Below, piece by piece: positions 35,713-47,610 of a DNA stretch of 64,000 nucleotides. Source of the stretch: Sphingomonas melonis (GTDB lineage Bacteria; Pseudomonadota; Alphaproteobacteria; Sphingomonadales; Sphingomonadaceae). The stretch lies in assembly GCF_013409985.1 (NCBI RefSeq), contig NZ_JACCBY010000001.1, forward strand, positions 1 to 64,000, in the 5' to 3' direction. The position numbers were made by a program, and so were the translations under genes. Below the pieces are notes generated by a model, which saw only the letters and a program-made list of their open reading frames with translations, ran no database searches and was not told the DNA's origin. Numbering within the stretch: the first letter of the stretch is position 1; each line of letters opens with the position of its first letter.

Positions 35713-35749
35713 CGTCCTCAAGCCGGAGACCTGGCCCCGTCTTTGCGGT

Positions 35750-36505
35750 TCACCCGCGGGCGGCGTCCATTTCCTCGCGCATCCGCTGCACCGCCGCGCC
35801 GAGGCCGACGAACAGCGCCTCGCCGACCAGGAAATGGCCGATGTTGAGTTCGCGCACCTGCGGGATCGCCGCGATCGGCCCGACATTGGCGAAGGTCAGG
35901 CCGTGACCGGCGTGGACCTCGATGCCGTTCTTCGCCGCCAGCGCCGCCGCGTCGGACAACCGGCGCAGCTCTGCGGTGCGCGCCTCGCCGTCAAGTTCGG
36001 CATAGCGGCCGGTGTGCAGCTCGACGACCGGCGCGCCGAGCCGGATCGCCGCGTCGATCTGCCGTGCGTCGGGCTCGATGAACAGCGACACGCGGATCGC
36101 CGCCTCGCGCAGCTGCGCGACCAGCGGTTCGAGCCGCGCATACTGGCCGGCCGCGTCGAGCCCGCCCTCGGTGGTCAACTCCTCGCGCTTCTCCGGCACG
36201 ATGCACGCCGCATGCGGCCGATGGCGCAGCGCGATCGCCAGCATCTCGTCGGTCGCCGCCATTTCGAGGTTGAGCGGGATGGTCAGTTCGGCCGACAGCC
36301 GCGCGATATCGCCGTCGGTGATGTGGCGCCGGTCCTCGCGCAGATGCGCGGTGATGCCGTCCGCCCCTGCTTCCGCGGCGAGCAGCCCGGCCCGCACCGG
36401 ATCCGGATAGCCGGCGCCGCGCGCGTTGCGCACCGTGGCGACGTGATCGATGTTGACCCCGAGCCGGAGGCGATCGTCGGCGGCCCGGCGCAGATGATCG
36501 GTCAA
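35750..36505 (-). CDS. pdxJ: Pyridoxine 5'-phosphate synthase
   Basis: Condenses 1-deoxyxylulose 5-phosphate with aminoacetone phosphate to make PNP in vitamin B6 synthesis. 251 residues in a TIM barrel: [20 protein letters not shown] (catalytic Glu/His region begins), [27 protein letters not shown] and [11 protein letters not shown]. The only start near the conserved N-terminus is TTG 36505, whose last two bases begin the TGA of pyrE (TTGA overlap), so initiation is probably by coupling. Confidence 0.95.
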   Translation of the reverse strand: MTDHLRRAADDRLRLGVNIDHVATVRNARGAGYPDPVRAGLLAAEAGADGITAHLREDRRHITDGDIARLSAELTIPLNLEMAATDEMLAIALRHRPHAACIVPEKREELTTEGGLDAAGQYARLEPLVAQLREAAIRVSLFIEPDARQIDAAIRLGAPVVELHTGRYAELDGEARTAELRRLSDAAALAAKNGIEVHAGHGLTFANVGPIAAIPQVRELNIGHFLVGEALFVGLGAAVQRMREEMDAARG

Positions 36506-37083
36506 GCCGCGCGGCTCCCCGGCTTGATCGCGGGGATCGCCGCCAGCTCGGGCGGCAGCGCATCCGCCGCATAGGTCGGCACGTCGAGCCGGATCAGCGG
36601 AAAGAACGGCACGCCGAGGTCGACGGTGCCGCCCGACCGGTCGACCAGCGCGGCGCCGGCGATCACCGCGCCGCCCGCCGCCTCGATCGCCTTGATCGCC
36701 TCGCGCGACGACAATCCGGTGGTGACGACGTCCTCCATCATCAGCACCTGCTGCCCCGGCTCCAGACGGAAGCCGCGGCGCAGTTCGAACGTGCCGGTCG
36801 GCCGCTCGACGAACATCGCCTCGACGCCCAGCGCGCGCGCCATCTCGTGGCCGGCGATCACCCCGCCCATCGCCGGCGAGACCACCGCAGCGATGCTTGC
36901 CTTGATCTCGGCAGGGATGCGCGCCGCCAGCGCCTCGGCGAGGCGCGCGCCGCGGCGCGGGTCCATCAGCACCCGCGCGCATTGCAGGTAGCGCGAGCTG
37001 CGCAGGCCGGACGAGAGGATGAAATGTCCTTCGAGCAGGGCATCGGCGGCGCGGAATTCGGCCAGCACGTCGTCGTCGGTCAT
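36502..37083 (-). CDS. pyrE: Orotate phosphoribosyltransferase
   Basis: Makes orotidine 5'-phosphate from orotate and PRPP in pyrimidine synthesis. 193 residues from [20 protein letters not shown]; the PRPP-binding motif is [18 protein letters not shown], with the flexible-loop region nearby. An upstream ATG at 37146 adds 21 residues unlike the family. It is coupled to pdxJ and lies divergently to ctaC. Confidence 0.95.
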   Translation of the reverse strand: MTDDDVLAEFRAADALLEGHFILSSGLRSSRYLQCARVLMDPRRGARLAEALAARIPAEIKASIAAVVSPAMGGVIAGHEMARALGVEAMFVERPTGTFELRRGFRLEPGQQVLMMEDVVTTGLSSREAIKAIEAAGGAVIAGAALVDRSGGTVDLGVPFFPLIRLDVPTYAADALPPELAAIPAIKPGSRAA

Positions 37084-37177
37084 CGGCAGCCCCGGGAAAG
37101 TCGGTCGGATGCCGCCGCTCATAGGAAGTCGCCGCGCCGCCGCCAAGCGGCCAACGCGATAAACATGGGTCAGGTGC

Positions 37178-37206
37178 TTGAGGCCGGGGCACCCCCCGCG
37201 TATAGG
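37178..37206 (+). promoter_or_regulatory. Candidate sigma-70-type promoter for ctaC-ctaD
   Basis: TTGAGG (37178-37183), 17-bp spacer, TATAGG (37201-37206) on the plus strand, giving a leader of about 78 bases before the ctaC ATG at 37291. Both hexamers match the consensus at four or more positions with ideal spacing. Not tested. Confidence 0.5.
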
Positions 37207-37290
37207 TCATGGCAAAAGGGGCGTATTCCAACGCCTATAACGGCCCGTTCGCCGGGCAGGCGAGGGAATCTGGACGGGGTGACGAAACGC

Positions 37291-40108
<2,818 letters not shown>

Positions 40109-40114
40109 GGCACC

Positions 40115-40145
40115 AACCCCGGGGGAAACCCCGGGGTTTTTGTTT
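40115..40145 (+). terminator. Rho-independent terminator after ctaD
   Basis: AACCCCGG stem (40115-40122), GGGAAACC-type loop, CCGGGGTT (40131-40138), followed by TTTTGTTT. Strong stem plus U tract, 6 bp past the ctaD stop. Confidence 0.85.
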
Positions 40146-40253
40146 GGGCGTCCGGACCCGATCCGAGCATCCCCGGAGCAGCCGGGCCTGCGACCGTTCC
40201 GGCCTAAGCCGCGGTGAACCGAGCGCGATGACGAACGCTTCGTTAAGACCGTA

Positions 40254-42041
40254 ATGGCTACATCGTTCCGCAATGCACGGCGCTTGCGGGAAGCGCCACG
40301 CATCGGGGTCGGGATCAAAGCGGTGCTGGACGAGGAACGCGTGGACGCGGGGGCGTCCGTCGACGTGGATGAGGCGAGCGGCGCCATCGCATCGCTCAAG
40401 GCGGGCGGCGTCCTCGCCCCCGCGCTGCTGCTCGCCGCCTGCGGAAGTGGCGGCGGTGGCAGCGGCGATACGGGCAGCGCCCCGGCCACGCCGAGCGCGC
40501 CGGTCGTCGTCACCCCGGCCGCGATCACCGCGACGCAGGCGAGCCGCTTTCTGGCGCAGGCGACGATGGGCGGCACGCGCACGATGATCGAAAGCGTCGT
40601 CAGCCGCCGCTACGAAGGGTGGATCGACGACCAGTTCGCGCTGCCGCGCGCCACCTCGCACTGGGACTGGCTCGTCGCCAACGGCTATGCCGTCGCCGCC
40701 AACATCAACAGCGAAGCCGGCTTCGACACGACGCTGTGGCGACAGATGATCGCCGAGCCCGATCAGCTGCGCCAGCGCATCGGCATGGCGCTGCTCGACA
40801 TGCTCGTCGTCGGCATCGGCGGGGTCAATCTCAACTGGAAGCAGTTCGCCGCTGCCGCCTATGTCGACGTGCTGCTCGACAATGGCTTCGGCAATTACCG
40901 CACGCTCCTCGATGCGATCACGACGAACGCGGCGATGGGCTCGTTCCTCACCTTCCTCGGCAACCGCAAGGCCAATCCGAAGACGGGGGCGCAGCCCGAC
41001 GAGAATTACGCGCGCGAGCTGATGCAGCTGTTCACGCTCGGCCTCTACCAGCTCAATATGGACGGCAGCGTCAGGACGAATGGCGGCGTGCCGCTCGAAA
41101 CCTATGGGCCCGCCGACGTCAGCGGGCTGGCGCGCGTCTTCACCGGCCTCAGCCTCGCGACCACGATCGGCACCACGCCGGACCGCTATCGCCAGCCGCT
41201 GGTGATGAACGCCGCGATCAACGAGACCGGCAGCGCGAGCTTCCTCGGCACCACCACGACCGGTGGCGGCATGGCGGCGATCAAGGTCGCGCTCGACACG
41301 ATCTTCGCCCACCCCAATCTGCCGCCCTTCGTGTCGAAGCAGCTAATCCAGCGGCTCGTCACCAGCAACCCCAGCCCGGCCTACGTCGGGCGGGTCGCCG
41401 CCGCCTTCGCCGACAATGGCGCGGGCGTGCGCGGCGACATGAAGGCGGTGATCAAGGCGATCCTGCTCGATACCGAGGCGCGCCGCGACGATGCGCTGAC
41501 CAGCACGACCGCGGGCAAGCTGCGCGAGCCGGTGATGCGGCTGACCGCCTGGGCGCGCTTCGCCAAGGTCAATTCGCCATCCAACGCGTGGAGCTTCGGC
41601 GACACGTCGAGCCAGTCCAACCGGCTCGGCCAGTCGATGGGGCGCAGCCAGACGGTCTTCAACTTCTTCCGCCCCGCCTACACGCCGCCGGCGAGCGCGA
41701 TCGGCAATGCCGGGCTGGTCGCGCCGGAATTCCAGATCACCAACGAACAAAGCGTCGTCGCCTACGTCAATTACATGCAGAATCTGGTCGCCAACGGCGC
41801 CGGCGACGCCAAGCCCGATTATACCGATCTGATCGCCAAAGCGGGCGACAGCGCCGCGCTCGTCGACGAGGTCAACCTCGTGCTCGCCGCGGGGCAACTC
41901 GGCAGCGCGACGGTGGCCGCGATCCGCGCCGCGGTCGACAGCGTCGCGGTGACGCCGACCGCGCCCAACGCCACGGTCAACCGCGTCGGCATCGCGCTGC
42001 TGCTGACGCTCGCCTCCCCCGACTTCCTGACCCTGCGGTGA
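40254..42041 (+). CDS. DUF1800 domain lipoprotein
   Basis: 595 residues. About 50 residues precede a lipobox-like LAPALLLAAC followed by a Gly/Ser/Pro linker, an unusually late lipidation site. The rest matches DUF1800: ASRFLAQATMGGTRTMIESV, RQRIGMALLDMLV, ENYARELMQLFTLGLYQLNM with its nearly invariant NYARELMQLFTLG, and GLARVFTGLSL. DUF1800 genes are nearly always paired with DUF1501, as here (five bases apart). The function is not established. It lies inside the cytochrome oxidase locus. Confidence 0.88.
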   Translation: MATSFRNARRLREAPRIGVGIKAVLDEERVDAGASVDVDEASGAIASLKAGGVLAPALLLAACGSGGGGSGDTGSAPATPSAPVVVTPAAITATQASRFLAQATMGGTRTMIESVVSRRYEGWIDDQFALPRATSHWDWLVANGYAVAANINSEAGFDTTLWRQMIAEPDQLRQRIGMALLDMLVVGIGGVNLNWKQFAAAAYVDVLLDNGFGNYRTLLDAITTNAAMGSFLTFLGNRKANPKTGAQPDENYARELMQLFTLGLYQLNMDGSVRTNGGVPLETYGPADVSGLARVFTGLSLATTIGTTPDRYRQPLVMNAAINETGSASFLGTTTTGGGMAAIKVALDTIFAHPNLPPFVSKQLIQRLVTSNPSPAYVGRVAAAFADNGAGVRGDMKAVIKAILLDTEARRDDALTSTTAGKLREPVMRLTAWARFAKVNSPSNAWSFGDTSSQSNRLGQSMGRSQTVFNFFRPAYTPPASAIGNAGLVAPEFQITNEQSVVAYVNYMQNLVANGAGDAKPDYTDLIAKAGDSAALVDEVNLVLAAGQLGSATVAAIRAAVDSVAVTPTAPNATVNRVGIALLLTLASPDFLTLR

Positions 42042-42046
42042 CTATC

Positions 42047-43432
42047 ATGGACGTTAGCCGAGATGCCTCGCGCCGCGCCTTCCTCAAACGCTCCGCCGCG
42101 CTCGGCGTGGCGGGGGTGGCGACGCCCTTCGTCACCAGCCTCGCCGCGATCGGCGAGGCCGCCGCGGTGACCGCGACCGATTACAAGGCGCTGGTCTGCG
42201 TCTTCCTCTACGGCGGCAATGATTACGCCAACACCGTCGCCGCCTATGACGAGGCGAGCTACGCCGCCTATCTCGCCGCGCGCGCGAACATCGCGCTGAC
42301 CCGCGAATCTCTGGCCGCGACAATGCTCAATCCTGACGCGGGCCTGCCCGGCGGCCGCCAATATGCGCTGGCGCCGACGATGGCGTCGCTGCTGCCGCTG
42401 TTCGACCAGGGCAAGCTGGCGGTAACGCTCAACGTCGGCACGCTCGTCCAGCCGACCACCAAGGCGCAATTCCAGCAGAATGCGGTCCGGCTGCCGCCCA
42501 AGCTATTCAGCCACAACGACCAGCAGAGCTATTTCCAGGCATCCAATCCGGAGGGTGCGACCTCCGGTTGGGGCGGGCGGATCGGCGACCTGCTCCAGTC
42601 GGGCAATGGCGCGGCGACGCTGACCTGCATCAACGCCAGCGGCAATGCGGTCTATTTGACCGGCAAGTCGGCGGTGCAATATGCGATCGGCACCGGCGGC
42701 CCGATCGCGCTGCTCAACAACGGGTCGACGCTTTACGGATCGAGCACCGCCGCGGCGACATTGCGCAGCCTGATGACCGGCGGCAGCGCGCATCTGCTCG
42801 GCAACGAACATGCCCGCGTCAGCAAACGCGCACTCGATACCTATGCGCAGGTCAGCGGCGCGCTCGCCGCGGCACCGGCGAGCGGCTTCACGCTGTTCCC
42901 CAGCGGCAACCCGCTTGCCGACCAGCTCAAGATGGTCGCACGGCTGATCTCGGTCTCGTCGCAACTGGGCGCCAAGCGGCAGGTGTTCTTCGTGTCGATC
43001 GGCGGCTTCGACCTGCACGACAATCTCGTCGCGGTGCAGCCGGGGCTGATCGGCAAGGTCGCCGATGCGATGCGCGCCTTCTACGACACCACCGTCGCGC
43101 TCGGCGTGGCGGACAAGGTGACGAGCTTCACCGCCTCCGACTTCGGGCGCACGCTGCAATCGAACGACGACGGTTCGGATCATGGCTGGGGCAGCCACCA
43201 TCTTGTCATGGGTGGCGCGGTGCGCGGCAAGCGCTTCTACGGCACCGCACCGCAGGTCGGCAACGGCACCCCCGACGATGTCGGCCAGGGAAGGCTGCTG
43301 CCGACGATCGCGGTCGATCAATATGCCGCGACGCTGGCGAGCTGGTTCGGCGTGGGCAACGGCGACCTGCCGACGGTCCTGCCCAATATGGGTAATTACA
43401 ACGCGTCAGCGTGGAATCTGGGGTTCGTCTAG
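42047..43432 (+). CDS. DUF1501 domain protein with Tat-type signal
   Basis: 461 residues. The N-terminus DASRRAFLKRSAALGVAGVA is a twin-arginine signal (SRRAFLK), implying folded, possibly metal-loaded export. The body shows DUF1501 features: LVCVFLYGGNDYANTVAAYD, FSHNDQQSYFQA, FVSIGGFDLHDN and TSFTASDFGRTLQSNDDGSD followed by HGWGSHHLVMGG. The D/H residues are as expected for the sulfatase/alkaline-phosphatase-like fold suggested for the family. An in-frame GTG at 42038 overlapping the DUF1800 stop is an alternative start. Substrate unknown. Confidence 0.88.
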   Translation: MDVSRDASRRAFLKRSAALGVAGVATPFVTSLAAIGEAAAVTATDYKALVCVFLYGGNDYANTVAAYDEASYAAYLAARANIALTRESLAATMLNPDAGLPGGRQYALAPTMASLLPLFDQGKLAVTLNVGTLVQPTTKAQFQQNAVRLPPKLFSHNDQQSYFQASNPEGATSGWGGRIGDLLQSGNGAATLTCINASGNAVYLTGKSAVQYAIGTGGPIALLNNGSTLYGSSTAAATLRSLMTGGSAHLLGNEHARVSKRALDTYAQVSGALAAAPASGFTLFPSGNPLADQLKMVARLISVSSQLGAKRQVFFVSIGGFDLHDNLVAVQPGLIGKVADAMRAFYDTTVALGVADKVTSFTASDFGRTLQSNDDGSDHGWGSHHLVMGGAVRGKRFYGTAPQVGNGTPDDVGQGRLLPTIAVDQYAATLASWFGVGNGDLPTVLPNMGNYNASAWNLGFV

Positions 43433-43439
43433 GACGCAA

Positions 43440-43590
43440 ATCCTCCCCCGCCAGGGGGAGGGGGACCGTTCGGCTTCAGCCGAATGGTGGAGGGGGAGGA
43501 CAGGGCGGGAGCCCAATGACGAAGCTCCCGCCCTGTCCTCCCCCTCCGTGACCGCTACGCGGCGCCACCTCCTCCTGGCGGGGGAGGACT
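43440..43590. repeat. Composite palindromic repeat between convergent genes
   Basis: Outer arms TCCTCCCCCGCCAGGGGGAG and CTCCTGGCGGGGGAGGACT; inner long palindrome GGAGGACAGGGCGGGAGC... /...GCTCCCGCCCTGTCCTCC (about 18-bp arms at 43493-43511 and 43525-43543). Related in layout and outer arms to 23163-23306 and 28798-28922. It probably acts as a terminator between DUF1501 and the HDO gene. Confidence 0.75.
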
Positions 43591-43595
43591 TGGGG

Positions 43596-44489
43596 TCAGC
43601 CCATCAACACCGCGCGATAGGCGTCGAAGCACCGCTCGCCGCACTTCAGGCGGATCAGCGCGCCCTCGGCCATCGCGGTGGCGCGACGCGGATCTTCCTC
43701 GACCGCCGGACGGATCGCCTCGCGGTTCCAGTCCTCGCTATGCTTGATGTCGAGCACCGCATGCAGGTCGAAATAGCGCCGCTCCTTGTCGGAGAAGCCG
43801 AGGCGTCGCAGCCCCTTCGCCGTCGCGGCGGAGCGATCCGGCGCGGTCAGCTCGATCACGCCGAGCGCGCCCACCGAATGCCACGCATAGCGACGGCTGG
43901 TCGCCATCGCCGTCATCGCATTGGCGAGGCACAGGCTCTGCCACAGCGTGTTCTCGATCACCGGGTCGACCGCCAGCGTCTCGACCAGGGCATCGAGCAT
44001 CGGGCCGTGCATGCCCTTGGCATTGCCGCGGCCCATCTCGTCCCAATAATTGCGCGCGAGTTCGAGCTTCGGGAAGGTCGGCAGCTTGACCTGCGTCATC
44101 GCGACGAGATCGTCGAACCCCGCCTCGCCGGCTGCTTCCTGTTCGAAGAACCAGCGCAGCTGGTCGAGGTTCGCCTCTTCGGCCAGCCACGGGAACAGCG
44201 GATCATGCTGACCGGGGCCGCTCTGCTTGAGCTCCTCGAACCAGGCGATGAAGCCCTCGACGTCGGTCGGCGCGGCGGCCGCCTCCTCGGCGATCTCCTC
44301 GCGCAATTCCTCCAGGAAGCCGCCTTCCAGGCGCTGCATGCGGACGTCGCGGTCCAGCGTGCGCTGCCAGTCGGCCGTCGGGAAGCCCGGTTCCAGCCGC
44401 TCGCGGTTCCAGTGCGCCAGTCCGCGCTGGAAACTGTCAGTGAGGAATTGTGACGCGCGCAGGTCGGCGTCAACTATACGGGTAGCCAT
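43596..44489 (-). CDS. Heme-oxygenase-like (HDO-type) iron-containing redox enzyme
   Basis: 297 residues, all-helical. The sequence fits the iron-containing redox enzyme family of the heme-oxygenase-like superfamily (relatives of PqqC, CADD and fatty-acid-processing HDOs). Candidate metal ligands are spaced as in diiron HDOs: E118 in RWFFEQEAAG, E151 and H161 in YWDEMGRGNAKGMHGPML, E213 in VIELTAP, and D241/H243, D247, H250 in YFDLHAVLDIKHSEDW. A Cys-rich end (LKCGERCFDA) could be accessory. It is convergent to DUF1501 and divergent from ctaB, with an FNR/FixK-like box in the shared upstream region. The substrate is unknown. Confidence 0.78.
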   Translation of the reverse strand: MATRIVDADLRASQFLTDSFQRGLAHWNRERLEPGFPTADWQRTLDRDVRMQRLEGGFLEELREEIAEEAAAAPTDVEGFIAWFEELKQSGPGQHDPLFPWLAEEANLDQLRWFFEQEAAGEAGFDDLVAMTQVKLPTFPKLELARNYWDEMGRGNAKGMHGPMLDALVETLAVDPVIENTLWQSLCLANAMTAMATSRRYAWHSVGALGVIELTAPDRSAATAKGLRRLGFSDKERRYFDLHAVLDIKHSEDWNREAIRPAVEEDPRRATAMAEGALIRLKCGERCFDAYRAVLMG

Positions 44490-44526
44490 TCGAGTCTCCT
44501 AGTGGGCTGGCCAACCGCTTGATCGG

Positions 44527-44568
44527 TTTATCGTTCCTTGCGGCCCCGAGTCGCTTGACTTAGATCAG
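44527..44568 (-). promoter_or_regulatory. FNR/FixK-like box and -10 upstream of the HDO gene
   Basis: TTGAC-TTAG-ATCAG at 44555-44568 matches the FNR/FixK dyad TTGAY-N4-RTCAA at all but the last base. On the minus strand a GATAAA -10 lies at 44532-44527. The implied start near 44520 is about 41 bases from the dyad centre, the class II activator spacing, with a 31-base leader to the HDO ATG. The spacing toward ctaB gives no -10. Confidence 0.5.
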
Positions 44569-44631
44569 GACGATAGTGATCCGGGCCTCGCGCTGCTTCC
44601 CCAAGCCCCCCGGCGCGCGTATAGCCGATCG

Positions 44632-45537
44632 ATGATGACGGTCGCGACGCCCCTGCTGCCCCCCGCCGACTGGCGCGACTTCCTTGCGCTGACCAAGCCG
44701 CGGGTGATGACGCTGGTCGTGTTCACCGGCCTGTGCGGGATGCTCGCGGCGCCGGTCGGCATCCATCCGGTGCTCGGCTTCACCGCGATCCTGTGCATCG
44801 CGCTCGGCGCGGGCGCGGCGGGTGCGCTCAACCAATGGTATGAGGCGGACCTCGACGCCAAGATGCGGCGGACGCAGAAACGGCCGCTACCGGACGGGCG
44901 GATGGAGCGCGAATCGGCGCTGCACTTCGGCGTCGGTCTCGCCGCCTTTTCCGTCATCCTGATGTATTTCGCGATCAACCTCGCCGCCGCGGCGATCCTG
45001 AGCGTCTCGATCCTGTTCTACGTCCTCGTCTACACCGTCTGGCTCAAGCGCCGTACGCCGCAGAATATCGTCATCGGCGGCGCCGCCGGCGCCTTTCCGC
45101 CGCTGATCGGCTGGGCGGCGGCGACCGGACAGGTGGCGCTGCTGCCGCTGCTGCTGTTCGGCCTCGTCTTCCTGTGGACGCCGCCGCATTTCTGGGCGCT
45201 CGCGCTGTTCGTGAAGACCGATTACGCCAATGCCGGTGTGCCGATGCTGCCGGTCGTCGCCGGCGAGCGGGTGACCCGGCGCCAGATCGGCCTCTACACG
45301 ATCCCGATGGCGCTGGTCGCCATCCTGCCCTGGCCGCTCGGCCTGACCGGCCCGATCTATGGCGGGGTGGCGAGCGTCACCACCGCGATCTTCGCCGCGC
45401 TCGCGCTCGTCGTCGCGACCCGCACCACCGCCCCCGACGACGCGATGAAGCCGGAGAAGCGCTTGTTCAGCTATTCGATCCTCTACCTCTTCGTCGTGTT
45501 CGGCGCGCTCGTCGTCGACCGCTGGGTGTTCGCATGA
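44632..45537 (+). CDS. ctaB: Protoheme IX farnesyltransferase (heme O synthase)
   Basis: Adds a farnesyl group to heme b, making heme O on the way to heme a of the oxidase. 301 residues with about nine TM helices of the UbiA superfamily. The diphosphate/Mg motifs are in [20 protein letters not shown] and, in the second half, [38 protein letters not shown] is the N-terminal signature. Starts the ctaB-CoxF-like-ctaG-ctaE run. Confidence 0.97.
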   Translation: MMTVATPLLPPADWRDFLALTKPRVMTLVVFTGLCGMLAAPVGIHPVLGFTAILCIALGAGAAGALNQWYEADLDAKMRRTQKRPLPDGRMERESALHFGVGLAAFSVILMYFAINLAAAAILSVSILFYVLVYTVWLKRRTPQNIVIGGAAGAFPPLIGWAAATGQVALLPLLLFGLVFLWTPPHFWALALFVKTDYANAGVPMLPVVAGERVTRRQIGLYTIPMALVAILPWPLGLTGPIYGGVASVTTAIFAALALVVATRTTAPDDAMKPEKRLFSYSILYLFVVFGALVVDRWVFA

Positions 45538-45668
45538 CCCCCGACGAACAGGATCTGATCCGCCAGCGCCAGCGGTCGCGCGCACGGGTGATGGCGCTGC
45601 TGCTCGGCGCCTTCGTCATCCTGATCTTCGCGATCGCGCTGACCAAGATCCGCCAGGGGATGATGTGA
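45534..45668 (+). CDS. CoxF-like small membrane protein of the oxidase assembly operon
   Basis: 44 residues: a charged N-terminus ([19 protein letters not shown]) and one TM helix ([19 protein letters not shown]). It overlaps ctaB by four bases (ATGA) and the next gene, ctaG, by four (GTGA). Small one-helix proteins at this exact place are common in alphaproteobacterial oxidase operons and are listed as CoxF or as assembly subunits; the function is not well defined. Confidence 0.75.
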   Translation: MTPDEQDLIRQRQRSRARVMALLLGAFVILIFAIALTKIRQGMM

Positions 45669-46225
45669 CCGCGCCGGTCCATCCGGATGCCACCCGGCGA
45701 CAGCTGCGCACCGCGCTGTTCGCGGTGCTCGGCATCTGCTTCATGACCGGCGTCGCCTGGGCCAGCGTGCCGCTCTACCGATTGTTCTGCCAGGTGACCG
45801 GGCTCAACGGCACCACCCAGCGCGGGCTGGAGGCGCCCGGCGCGGTCAACAAGCTGATCCGCATCGACTTCGACAGCAATGTCGCGCCCGGCATGAAATG
45901 GCGCTTCCGCCCCGAAGCGGGGTCGGAGACGGTCAAGATCGGCGCGCGCGACATGGCCTTCTTCACCGCGACCAACACCGATTCCAAGCCGGTCACCGGC
46001 ACCGCGACGTTCAACGTCACCCCCAGCCAGGCGGGGAAATATTTCACCAAGATCCAGTGTTTCTGCTTCACCCAGCAGACGCTGCAGCCCGGCGAGACGC
46101 AGCGCATGCCGGTCATCTTCTTCGTCGACCCGAAGATCATGGACGATCCCGACGCGAAGGACGTCGAGACGATCACCCTCTCCTATACGTTTTACCCGGT
46201 GGATTCCGCCAAATCCGCGGGCTAA
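45665..46225 (+). CDS. ctaG: Cytochrome c oxidase assembly protein CtaG/Cox11
   Basis: Delivers copper to the CuB site of subunit I. 186 residues from a GTG start (coupled to the preceding gene): one TM anchor (LFAVLGICFMTGVAWASVPL), then a periplasmic immunoglobulin-like domain with the copper-binding CFCFTQQTLQPGETQ motif and PVIFFVDP. Confidence 0.95.
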   Translation: MTAPVHPDATRRQLRTALFAVLGICFMTGVAWASVPLYRLFCQVTGLNGTTQRGLEAPGAVNKLIRIDFDSNVAPGMKWRFRPEAGSETVKIGARDMAFFTATNTDSKPVTGTATFNVTPSQAGKYFTKIQCFCFTQQTLQPGETQRMPVIFFVDPKIMDDPDAKDVETITLSYTFYPVDSAKSAG

Positions 46226-46262
46226 GCGTGGCGTTAGAGGATAAAAGAACAGGGAAACGATC

Positions 46263-47195
46263 ATGGCCGGCGCCAAGAACCACGACTACCATATCCTGCC
46301 CCCCAGCATATGGCCCCTGTTCGGATCGCTGTCGGCGCTGGTGATGGCGGCGGGCGCCGTCATGTGGATGCACGGTGCGCATCTCGCCGCCGACAAGGCC
46401 AATGGCGGCGGCTGGATTTTCCTCGCCGGGCTCGGCGGCGTGCTGTTCACCATGTACAGCTGGTGGGCGGAAGTGGTGCGCGAGGCGCATCACGGCGACC
46501 ATACCCCCGTCGTCCAGCTTCATTTCCGCTACGGCATGATCCTGTTCATCGCCTCCGAGGTCATGTTCTTCGTCGGCTGGTTCTGGGCATTCTTCGATTT
46601 CGCGCTGTTCCCGACCGCGATGAGCTTCGTCGACGGCCAGGTCGAACGCGCCGCCGAGGGCGCCGCGGCGATCGCCGCGCAATGGCCGCCCAAGGGGCTG
46701 GAGGTCATCAACGCCTTCGAACTGCCGCTGCTCAACACGCTGATCCTGCTGACCAGCGGCACCACCGTGACCTGGGCGCACCATGCGCTGATCCACAACC
46801 AGCGCGGCGGCGCGAAGACCGGCCTGTGGGGCCTGCTCGGCGTGGGGGATCGCGACGGCGTGCTCAAGGGGCTGTGGCTGACGGTCGCGCTCGGCGTGCT
46901 GTTCAGCTCGATCCAGGCCTATGAGTACATGCACGCGCCCTTCCCGTTCAAGGGCCTGAACTATGGCGCCGCCTTCTTCATGGCGACCGGCTTCCACGGC
47001 TTCCACGTGCTGATCGGCACGATCTTCCTCGCCGTCTGCCTGATCCGCGCCTACAAGGGCGACTTCACGCCGCGCCAGCATTTCGGGTTCGAGGCGGCGG
47101 CCTGGTATTGGCATTTCGTCGACGTGGTGTGGCTGTTCCTGTTCGTCACCATCTACGTCTGGGGTGGCTGGGGCGCGCCGGTCCACGGCGGCTGA
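46263..47195 (+). CDS. ctaE: Cytochrome c oxidase subunit III
   Basis: 310 residues with seven TM helices. [37 protein letters not shown] and the C-terminal [20 protein letters not shown] are subunit III signatures. It follows ctaG after 37 bp, with a ribosome site (AACAGGGAAACG) before the ATG. Confidence 0.96.
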   Translation: MAGAKNHDYHILPPSIWPLFGSLSALVMAAGAVMWMHGAHLAADKANGGGWIFLAGLGGVLFTMYSWWAEVVREAHHGDHTPVVQLHFRYGMILFIASEVMFFVGWFWAFFDFALFPTAMSFVDGQVERAAEGAAAIAAQWPPKGLEVINAFELPLLNTLILLTSGTTVTWAHHALIHNQRGGAKTGLWGLLGVGDRDGVLKGLWLTVALGVLFSSIQAYEYMHAPFPFKGLNYGAAFFMATGFHGFHVLIGTIFLAVCLIRAYKGDFTPRQHFGFEAAAWYWHFVDVVWLFLFVTIYVWGGWGAPVHGG

Positions 47196-47214
47196 TCGAT
47201 GAGGGGCGTCGCGT

Positions 47215-47610
47215 ATGACTGATCCGACGCCCCTGCCACCGAGCGGGACGATACCTTCGGTGGTGCAGGCCGGTCTGCATGGCCTCTGCCCGCGCTGCGG
47301 CAAGCCGACGCTGTTCGCCAAGATGATCACCTTCGCCGATCGCTGCCCGGCCTGCGGGCTCGACTTCACGCAGTTCAACGTCGGCGACGGGCCCGCCGCC
47401 TTCCTGACGCTGATCCTCGGCACGATCGTGGTCATCGGCGCGATCATGCTCGAACTGACGCTGCACCCGCCCTTGTGGCTGCACATGCTGATCTGGATCC
47501 CGGTGACGCTCGCCGGCGTGATCTGGTCGCTGCGCCTCGCCAAGGGCGCGCTGATGTCGGCGGAATTCCGTAACGCCGCACGCGAGGGGCGGATCGACAC
47601 GCGGCCATGA
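47215..47610 (+). CDS. DUF983 zinc-ribbon membrane protein
   Basis: 131 residues. Two CxxC knuckles, LCPRCGKPTLF and RCPACGLDF, form a zinc ribbon, followed by two TM helices (FLTLILGTIVVIGAIMLELT and the next). DUF983 genes are regular members of alphaproteobacterial oxidase operons between ctaE and SURF1; their role is thought to be in assembly but is not shown. Confidence 0.9.
   Translation: MTDPTPLPPSGTIPSVVQAGLHGLCPRCGKPTLFAKMITFADRCPACGLDFTQFNVGDGPAAFLTLILGTIVVIGAIMLELTLHPPLWLHMLIWIPVTLAGVIWSLRLAKGALMSAEFRNAAREGRIDTRP

Noticed and set aside
40619-42046. Extension of the DUF1501 frame upstream through DUF1800
   Set aside because: The upstream part is Arg-rich nonsense in another frame of DUF1800; the twin-arginine signal at 42047 marks the true start.
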